A stretch of 48,000 nucleotides of DNA, from positions 1-48,000 of the forward strand of contig MOEI01000024.1 in NCBI GenBank assembly GCA_001889965.1. The letters are read 5' to 3'. Below the pieces are notes generated by a model, which searched no databases, was not told where the DNA came from, and was given only the letters and a program-made list of their open reading frames with translations. Source of the DNA: a bacterium CG10_46_32. Lineage in GTDB: Bacteria > Patescibacteriota > Patescibacteriia > UBA2169. Made by a program: the position numbers and the translations under genes. Within the stretch, counting starts at the first letter, position 1, and each line of letters opens with the position of its first letter. This document shows, one piece after another, positions 1 through 7,300 of this stretch.

Positions 1-646
<646 letters not shown>

Positions 647-842
647 TAGGGAGAAATTATTCCGTTAGCAATAACGGGATTAGTGCTGGTCGAACTTATT
701 TCGCTCTTCGAGCAAATAAGCTACAGCCTTTGCGTCGCCTCTGCAAGGTTAAATAAAAGAGGAATGGTCATGGTCACTGTGCATTTAGTGTACTTGCGCA
801 TACTATGGCGGACGTTTTGCAACCATATCATTCCCTCAAGTA

Positions 843-877
843 AAAACAGCTCGCCCTTAAAAGGTGGGTTGTTTTTG
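843..877 (+). terminator. terminator of the 16S transcript
   Basis: A stem around CTCGCC/GGTGGG with G-U pairs is followed by GTTTTTG. It separates the 16S gene from tRNA-Val and indicates that 16S is not co-transcribed with 23S here. The 650-842 stretch shows no convincing gene, only small hairpins such as the one formed by CTTATTT and AAATAAG near 696-721. Confidence 0.65.
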
Positions 878-930
878 GCTCTTGAAAAATAATGCGCTTT
901 CTGCTATTCTAGCCTAGTATTATGATTCGC

Positions 931-1007
931 GGGTTCGTAGCTCAGTTGGTTAGAGCGCCACGTTGACATCGTGGAGGTCAGAGGTTCAACTCCTCTCGGA
1001 CCCACCA
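931..1007 (+). tRNA. tRNA-Val(GAC)
   Basis: A complete cloverleaf is visible. The acceptor pairs GGGTTCG with CGGACCC, the anticodon stem CCACG/CGTGG encloses the loop TTGACAT, and CCA is encoded. It lies in the 16S downstream region, upstream of the LAGLIDADG-like ORF. Confidence 0.97.
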
Positions 1008-1035
1008 CCGATCTTTTAAAATCGAACCATCCGTG

Positions 1036-1041
1036 CTATAA
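1036..1041 (+). promoter_or_regulatory. -10 box of the LAGLIDADG-like gene
   Basis: The string GCTATAATAC places a consensus TATAAT about 10 nt before the ATG at 1051. The transcript would have almost no leader and there is no Shine-Dalgarno. No clear -35 is seen. Confidence 0.5.
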
Positions 1042-1050
1042 TACAGCTAT

Positions 1051-1749
1051 ATGAGAATCGATAAAGAGCGCGCACGCGTCCTCAGGCTCAAAGGTTATAG
1101 TTATAGCGAAATTAATAAAAAACTTGGCGTACCAAAAGCTACGCTTTCTGATTGGTTTTCCGAACTCATGCTGCCCGAACAATCCCAAAAACGGATACAA
1201 AAACGTGTCCAAAAAAAATCTATTGACGGACTCATCAAACGAAACAAACTGCAAACTCACTTAGCGCAAAAACGAGCTTCTGAAATTCGAACTACAGCAC
1301 AAAAAGAAATCAAAAAAATATCAAAACAAGAGTTACTTCTCATCGGCGCCGCGCTCTATTGGGGAGAGGGCCACAAAAAACTAATTACAAAAGGAGGACG
1401 AGAGCGCACGTACCACTCTATAAGCTTTAGTAACACTGATCCAATAATGATACAAGTGTTTATCCAATTTTTAAAAACGAATCTCGGTATACCAGTCGAT
1501 AAAATGCGCGTTGGCGTTAGAATATTTCAACACATCAACGAGCAACACGCGTTAGATTATTGGAAACATATTACCGGCATACCTTCACAAAATTTCCAAA
1601 AAGTGTACTATGGGGTGAGTAAATCAAGCGAGGGCAAACGCCCATTCAATCGCTTGCCATACGGCACCATACAGATTCGAGTGGGAGATACAAAAAGCTT
1701 TCAAAAAATTATGGGATGGATCAATGGAATAAAAAAACAATTCAAGTAA
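1051..1749 (+). CDS. HTH plus LAGLIDADG-like endonuclease-family protein
   Basis: This 232-residue protein has an N-terminal helix-turn-helix (about residues 10-42, with KGYSYSEINKKLGVPKATLS) and a basic linker. A LAGLIDADG-like core follows, starting at LLLIGAALYWGEGHK (about 96-110), with ISFSNTDPIMIQVF after it. Such proteins are common in CPR genomes and resemble homing endonucleases or their DNA-binding relatives. Only one clear LAGLIDADG-like motif is seen, so it would act as a dimer, or may be a regulator rather than a nuclease. The gene stops 7 nt before tRNA-Phe, which carries a group I intron without an ORF of its own. The ORF might therefore be the intron's free-standing homing partner, but that is inference from position. 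The near-leaderless ATG at 1051 follows a TATAAT box. Confidence 0.75.
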   Translation: MRIDKERARVLRLKGYSYSEINKKLGVPKATLSDWFSELMLPEQSQKRIQKRVQKKSIDGLIKRNKLQTHLAQKRASEIRTTAQKEIKKISKQELLLIGAALYWGEGHKKLITKGGRERTYHSISFSNTDPIMIQVFIQFLKTNLGIPVDKMRVGVRIFQHINEQHALDYWKHITGIPSQNFQKVYYGVSKSSEGKRPFNRLPYGTIQIRVGDTKSFQKIMGWINGIKKQFK

Positions 1750-1756
1750 GTACCGT

Positions 1757-2061
1757 GCCGCGGTAGCTCAGCGGTAGAGCGAAGGCCTAAATCTTTGGGC
1801 CTTAGTCTAGTAATAGACTACAGCAAACCAGGTGAATTCGGTGAAACCCCATTGGGGCAATACCGAGCCAAGCCCGTCCAAAAGACGGGAAGGTGTAGAG
1901 ACTATCCCTTTTGGGAGTACTGTCCGCTCTATAGCGGATGGGAAGCGCCTGGCCCCGCCGAATCGGCGGGTGATGATATAGTCCAATCCTTGGAGCAATC
2001 CAAGTAATAACAGGTTCGGAAGAGCCTTGCGTCGGGTGTTCGACTCACCCCCGCGGCACCA
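1757..2061 (+). tRNA. tRNA-Phe(GAA) interrupted by a group I intron
   Basis: The exons are 1757-1788 and 2019-2061. Joined, they give a standard tRNA: acceptor GCCGCGG/CCGCGGC, D-stem GCTC/GAGC, anticodon stem AAGGC/GCCTT with loop CTGAAGA (anticodon GAA), T-stem GGGTG/CACCC with TTCGACT, and an encoded CCA. Unspliced, the gene cannot fold at the anticodon arm, so splicing is needed for function. The assignment to Phe depends on the splice junction, which is fixed by the P1 and P10 pairings described for the intron. Confidence 0.9.
1789..2018 (+). ncRNA. group I self-splicing intron in tRNA-Phe
   Basis: The intron is 230 nt long. The 5' exon end AAGGCCT pairs with the internal guide GGGCCTT (about 1797-1803), giving P1 with the diagnostic U-G at the splice site. 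The upstream TCTTT (1792-1796) pairs with exon 2 GAAGA to give P10. The last intron base is G (2018). The core contains GTAGAGACTAT near 1895 and GATATAGTCC near 1975, whose ACTAT/ATAGT halves form P7. There is no convincing internal ORF. Insertion lies between U33 and G34. The tRNA location and small size recall the cyanobacterial tRNA-Leu introns (IC3 type), but the subgroup is not proven. Confidence 0.88.
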
Positions 2062-2078
2062 TCTCTCCTTTCTCTTTA

Positions 2079-2207
2079 AAGATTTTCACTTGGGCCGACC
2101 CGGCGAATGCCGGGGAGGTTAAGGGAAAATCTTAAGAGGAGTAGGCGGGCGTAGGGTGGAGCGGGCGAACTTGTTCGCACGTGTAACCCGAAGCGCGACT
2201 ACGACGA
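2079..2207 (+). ncRNA. tRNA-leader structured element, copy A
   Basis: Hairpin 1 pairs AAGATTTTC (2079) with GAAAATCTT (2125-2133). Inside is the internal loop TTGGG (2090-2094) opposite TTAA (2119-2122), capped by a GC-rich stem with a GAAT loop. A linker AAGAGGA follows. Then comes the long hairpin: outer GTAGGCG (2141) with CGCGACTAC (to 2202), middle AGGGT/AACCC, inner GGCGAAC/GTTCGC. It ends ACGACGA, directly before tRNA-Ile at 2208. Five other copies in the window share this plan with different sequence. The function is unknown and I do not recognise a named family. Confidence 0.65.
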
Positions 2208-2284
2208 GGGCGATTAGCTCAGATGGTTAGAGCGCGTCACTGATAATGACGAGGTCCGAGGTTCGATTCCTCGATCGCCCACCA
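2208..2284 (+). tRNA. tRNA-Ile(GAT)
   Basis: Acceptor GGGCGAT/ATCGCCC, anticodon stem CGTCA/TGACG with loop CTGATAA, and an encoded CCA. It directly follows element A and its CCA end abuts tRNA-Pro with no spacer, so the two must be separated by RNase P cleavage of a common transcript. Confidence 0.97.
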
Positions 2285-2360
2285 CGGGGTATGGCCTAAT
2301 TGGTAAGGCACCACGTTTGGGACGTGGGGATTCTGAGTTCGAGTCTCAGTACCCCGACCA
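2285..2360 (+). tRNA. tRNA-Pro(TGG)
   Basis: Acceptor CGGGGTA/TACCCCG, anticodon stem CCACG/CGTGG with loop TTTGGGA, and an encoded CCA. It is the second gene of the tRNA-Ile/tRNA-Pro transcript and is followed at once by a terminator. Confidence 0.96.
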
Positions 2361-2388
2361 AAAAAACGCTCACACGAGCGTTTTTTTG
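2361..2388 (+). terminator. terminator of the tRNA-Ile/Pro operon
   Basis: AAAAACGCTC and GAGCGTTTTT form a perfect stem with loop ACAC, followed by a T run. Confidence 0.9.
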
Positions 2389-2410
2389 TTATATATATTA
2401 TACTATATAC

Positions 2411-3502
2411 ATGAGATTCACTGATAAAAAAATACGCTACGCAACAGCTACAGGAATCATAGCGCTCATAGTGGCAGTACTTGCGCTGGCAGCGCCCCAT
2501 GCCAATGAGTATGTGTACCGCTACGCGCCTCAGCTAGTGCCGCGGACAGGGGGAATTCTTCCGCTGGAACCAGATGCGCTCCCCGCTACGAGCATCTTAA
2601 TGGTTGGAGATGTAATGCTTGATAGAGACATCTACACCACCGCGCAAAAAAACAAAAACTACGCATACCCGTTTGAACTGATTGATCCGTTCCTGAAAAA
2701 TTTTGATGCGGTGATTGCAAATCTGGAAGGCCCGATTACGGACGCAACGCCAGTCGCAACTCCTGGTGGAGTGCTGCGGTTCACCTTTTCCAAAAACTTT
2801 GTGCCGGAAATTGCCAAACGATTCAGTGCGGTGAGCCTTGCCAATAACCACATGCTTGATTTTGGAAAAGACGGGCTTACGCAAACCCGCGAAGCATTGG
2901 ATGCGGCAGGGGTATCCTATTTCGGAGACCCACAAGAGAACGAAGGCGTGTACACAACAACCATGCGGCGAGGCGGCATTACCATTGGCTTGGTTGGATA
3001 CCATAACCTACGCGCACAAGATACCCAAGGCGTGATTCGCGCCATACAAGCAGTGCGCGACACAACTGATTATGTAATTGTGTATCCGCACTGGGGCATT
3101 GAATATCGCCTAGAAGAATCAAAAGCCCAACAACAAGAAGCACGCGCATTTATTGACGCGGGCGCGGATTTGATTATGGGCAGCCACCCACACGTGGTGG
3201 AGCCCCTGGAAATCTACAACAAGGGCGTGATATTCTATAGCCTGGGAAATTTTGTGTTTGACCAATACTGGTCCCAGGAAACTATGCGTGGCATGGCAGT
3301 TGGATTAAGTCTCGAAAAAACAAAAACCGGCATTTCACAAATCTTTACGCTCTACCCCCTACTCATAAATGGCACGGGACAACCCGAACGCGCGGATGCG
3401 AAAAATGCGGCAGACATATTAGGCCGCATAGCGGAAACAGCAACCGTGCCCGATGCAGTGCGCGAACACATAGAAAACGGAACCATTACTCTTGCTCCGT
3501 AA
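2411..3502 (+). CDS. CapA/PgsA-family metallophosphatase-like membrane protein
   Basis: This 363-residue protein has an N-terminal membrane anchor (about residues 10-28) and then a PGA_cap (CapA) domain outside the cell. The family signature is complete: MVGDVMLD, ANLEGPITD, SLANNHMLDFG, VYPHWGIEY and MGSHPHVVEP. In the family these residues build a calcineurin-like metal site. CapA proteins are linked to poly-gamma-glutamate capsule export or related envelope polymers; the substrate here is unknown. I chose ATG 2411 because the reading frame upstream runs through tRNA-Pro, and TATACT lies 6-7 nt before this ATG, which suggests a leaderless mRNA. The 3' end overlaps the convergent MEMO gene by 17 nt. 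Confidence 0.85.
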   Translation: MRFTDKKIRYATATGIIALIVAVLALAAPHANEYVYRYAPQLVPRTGGILPLEPDALPATSILMVGDVMLDRDIYTTAQKNKNYAYPFELIDPFLKNFDAVIANLEGPITDATPVATPGGVLRFTFSKNFVPEIAKRFSAVSLANNHMLDFGKDGLTQTREALDAAGVSYFGDPQENEGVYTTTMRRGGITIGLVGYHNLRAQDTQGVIRAIQAVRDTTDYVIVYPHWGIEYRLEESKAQQQEARAFIDAGADLIMGSHPHVVEPLEIYNKGVIFYSLGNFVFDQYWSQETMRGMAVGLSLEKTKTGISQIFTLYPLLINGTGQPERADAKNAADILGRIAETATVPDAVREHIENGTITLAP

Positions 3503-4394
3503 ACGCAATGCCAAAGTAGCTGGTTGTTTCCGCGTACGTTTGCTCGGTGAAATCATTCGCGTTCGCGCGGTACCGAATAGCCATGTGCAAACCTTTTTTT
3601 ACCGCATACAAGAGCACGCTCGCGAGGCTTGGTGGAGAATCCACGTACGCATTGTTTAGGCGCATAATCTCCTCCACATTTCCCGCAACCATGAGCCTTT
3701 CAGTTAGCTCATCGTTTTGATCTGCCTTCTGTTCGGTTAAATAATGGGAGAAGTCGATTGATACTACTACTAAGTCGCTCTCATCCGCGTTCTTGGAAAG
3801 CCACTGCGCCACGCGATCCGCATCCGCACGCGTTGCTGTTGAATTAAATATGATGGGCACCACCCGCGCTTCAGGAAAATAGTACCGCACAAACGGAATA
3901 AGAGCGCCCACAGAGTGCTCGTGCGCAAACGCATCCACAAACGGTGTGATACCTAAAAAATCAGAAAGTGATGCGACAAGACTATCATCTGTTGCCGCAT
4001 CACCAAGCGGGGTCTTATAGGTAAGATGTGCCGTAGTAATTGTAGAAGGACTCACGTCGTCATGATTCGGGCCAATGATGATGACTGTATCAATGGTCTC
4101 GCTGCGCGCGGAAGCAAACAAGCTGGCGATGATTTTTGATGCGAGCAAATGGTGCGGCGCCACGAGCGCGCGGATAGGCGCGCTCTCCACTGTTTCGGAC
4201 GGAACAGACATAATGGCGGTAGTAAACAACTCATGATTGTAGAACACGTCTTGTGTGGGTATAGCAATGCGCTTTGCGAGGATTTCGCGCGGTACTATGG
4301 TAGCGCGATCCCCTCCCGCAATTGAACAGCCGGCAAGTAGTGCGGATGCCGCAAACAGTATGCTCAGCCGTAGTATGTATACCGCCATATGCAT
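3486..4394 (-). CDS. AmmeMemoRadiSam system protein B (MEMO family) lipoprotein
   Basis: This 302-residue MEMO-fold protein has a signal peptide and a lipobox LLAGC (Cys22), so it should be membrane-anchored on the outside. Conserved family segments are LVAPHHLLAS, IIGPNHDD, AHEHSVG and VSIDFSHYL, whose His residues correspond to the metal/active-site residues of MEMO and class III dioxygenase relatives. The biochemical role of bacterial MEMO proteins is unclear. Its ATG overlaps the stop codon of the upstream macroglobulin gene (TAATG), so the two are translationally coupled. An alternative start is the second Met at 4388. Confidence 0.8.
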   Translation of the reverse strand: MHMAVYILRLSILFAASALLAGCSIAGGDRATIVPREILAKRIAIPTQDVFYNHELFTTAIMSVPSETVESAPIRALVAPHHLLASKIIASLFASARSETIDTVIIIGPNHDDVSPSTITTAHLTYKTPLGDAATDDSLVASLSDFLGITPFVDAFAHEHSVGALIPFVRYYFPEARVVPIIFNSTATRADADRVAQWLSKNADESDLVVVSIDFSHYLTEQKADQNDELTERLMVAGNVEEIMRLNNAYVDSPPSLASVLLYAVKKGLHMAIRYRANANDFTEQTYAETTSYFGIAFTEQE

Positions 4395-7300
4395 TAACGA
4401 ATCGTAACAGTCTGAGCATCCGAATAATTGATGAAATCAGGATTGAGCATGGATTGCAGCACCGCAGGCTCTGCCGCGTACGTGCCTTTGGTTTTAACGC
4501 GCGCGAAGTACGAAATGTAATTGCCGCAGCCGGTATTGTTCCAGGAATCCCATACCTGATACTTAACCTTTTGGCCGTCAATATTGTATGGATACCAATT
4601 ATGGCAGCCGCCACCGTAGTAGCCCGTATATCGCTTGGTGATAGGCAACAAGCCGCTTGGCAGGATGTCGGTAACCTGGTAGCTGCCACGGAGCGCCTGG
4701 CTGCTGATGGTAAGGTGCAGCCTGACCTCAACCTCATCACCTTCCTTTAATTCTGTGGTTTGCTTGCCCCCTACCAAGTACTCGCGCCAAATGCCAATGT
4801 CAGTGTCGCGCGCAATATTGCTCGCCTGGATTGGCTGCTCCGTAATAGTGGTAATACCCACATCGCCGGCAATAGCAATAAACCGCACGCCGGGCGCATC
4901 CTGGGCGCTCACCTCAAACCGGTGCACAAACGAACGCCCGAACGAAGCATCTTGTTCTTTGCCGGCAACCGTATAAGTTACTGCCGCATCCTGCGGAATA
5001 GTATGCTGGAGCGACTCCTCCACATAGGCAAACTTTTCAAGGTCTAATAGCAACTCGTTGCTTCTATTAAATGCGCGGACCGCGCTCCACAAGCCTTCGC
5101 GCTCTGGCGCGCCAACTGCTGCACCAAGAATAGCGGCAAGTGCGGTAAGCTGCCTTGTCTCAACCTCGTTATCGCTCACGCGGATAATAATGTCCGGCAA
5201 CTTTTCGTGCGCATACTGAGACATCAATGAATAGTAAATGCTACGGCCAAGCTCATCCGCGCCCAATTCAGTAGCAGCCAAGGCAATATACATATATTCC
5301 TTAACAGACAAGTCGTCGCGCACGCGCCAATTATTAAGCACCGGTAAAACCGGAACATCAAGCGCTGCTAAGCCAAGCAGAGAAAGTGTGATTTCTTCGC
5401 GGTTGCTTTGGGTGCTGTTGAACACGCGCAAAAAATATTGGGTAAGTGCTTGCTGGTCAAATATATCCGACGCTGCAAGCGCCATTTTCGCGGAAAGCTC
5501 CAAATCTGAACTGCTGTAGGGCAGCAAGGAAATGCCGCCGTCTGATTGCTGATATACATATGGCTCAACCGCGGGAACGGCCCGATCTTCCCCAAAGAGC
5601 TCATTCAACAGTTCAACGCTCTTTGCGCGGGGAATAATCTGATCTGCCCGGTCGCCCCAGGACCAGGTGAGCCGCTGTAATGGCGCGGCAAGCTGGATAC
5701 GGGTCCTATCCCCAAGCAACACTTGTACCGAGCTTCCAGAAGGAGAGGTAATACGGGTTTCGGAAGTTAGTATGCCATTCTCTTGTGTGCGCACTGAAAG
5801 CCGCGACGTAATCACATTAATAGGCAAACGCACAGCATCATTCCCTTTTTCGGTAGTAAGATTGTACTGCACATCATGTGTACCCACGGTAAGCGTCGGC
5901 AAAGCTGCATACGCGGACTGGAACGCTTTTACACTAATGGGGTCTGATTCTTTAGCGCCCAAGGATTTTGATTCCACGGTAAAGGTTGCCGAATCCGCGC
6001 CAGTAAGCGCCGTGCCAAAGGCGCGCATGCGCACCACGGGCTTGTCTGCGGCAAGGTACTCGCTCCCAACCGTAATATCCGCGAACACCGGCAAGGATAC
6101 CTTAAGGTTCGCAGTTTCTGTGCCAATGTACAAAGAATCGCTTATTGCCTGAACCGTGGCGCGCCACGAGGTAATATTATCAGGCAAGGTAAACGTTAGG
6201 TTTGCCCGCCCAGACTGGTCCGTCACAACCGATTTAAATAGCGGCGCATCTGTAAAATACTCTCGCACGCCATCGCCTTTATCATTATGCACGTAAAATC
6301 CGTCCGCAATATAAGTGTGCTGTGGGTCAACGGTAAAATTGTACACCTCAACAGACTCTTGCTTGCGTTCAATTGATGTAATAAACACCTTGGTGCCGTC
6401 TGGAGCAAGCAGCCAGTCGCCTTGCGTAAGAGAACCTGCACTCCTAAAACTGTGGTTTGCATACACCAAGTGCTCGGGCGTTACGCGGAGCGTCCCATTG
6501 ATAATAAGGTACCCCCCAACTAAGTGGCGAAATGTTTGCGTAACAGTTCCGGTTGCTTGCGTGAGACGCAATGGGTCGGAGAGCGTCCGTATGACATCAC
6601 CCTCGCGTATATCCTCAATTGGCTTGGTGGTGCCGTCGGCCATTAAGATCTGCGTACCCGCCAAGAAACAGCCACCTTTTTCAGCGGCAGTCGCGTCTGA
6701 GAGTGGTTTGTGGCTGTATGAGCTAAAGTATGAACCCGCGGATATGGTTGCGTACACCCTGGCAAGTGGATCAGCAACATCATTTACCATTGCATAGTAT
6801 GCCTCATCAACAACATTAACATTCACCGCAGCGCGCTGTGGGTTTCCCTGTTTGTCGGTTACGCGCACCGAGAGCGTGGCCTCTTCGCCGGGCCCATACT
6901 GATCCTGGTCGGACGACACGCTAATAGAAAGTTCGCGATCCTCCTTGTTAAACAACACCGTACCGCTGTTTGCGTGGTATGCCCCATCCTTGAAACGCAC
7001 CCCCTCAATACTTACATTCGGCACATCCCGCTTCTCAAACGTAAATGAATAGGCGGAATTGTTTGATGCGGCATATTCCTGCAATCCATTCTGGAGCTGG
7101 AGGAAAAGATACTGGCTGCCATCGCCTTCGGGAAGGCTGCCTTCATCGTTTGATATGTCCGCAACCACGTGATCCCCGATTGAATAATTTGTGCCGTTTG
7201 GAAACTCAAGATAGGTGTAGTCATGGCGGTATGAACTGCCGTATGATTTTGTATGCCTACCGTCGTAGTAGTAGGCATACGCGCTGTCCAAATCATATTT

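Noticed and set aside
683-892. 69-codon frame after the 16S gene
   Set aside because: It overlaps hairpins and the 16S terminator and has no coding character.
1795-2007. 70-codon open frame inside the tRNA-Phe intron
   Set aside because: It covers the conserved intron core (guide sequence, P7) and shows no endonuclease motif; the frame is open by chance.
2100-2210. T-box-like reading of GGGTGGAGCG in elements A and F
   Set aside because: T-box leaders need the conserved TGGNACCGCG antiterminator bulge and a downstream synthetase or amino acid gene; neither is present, and the matching segments in B, C and E are different.
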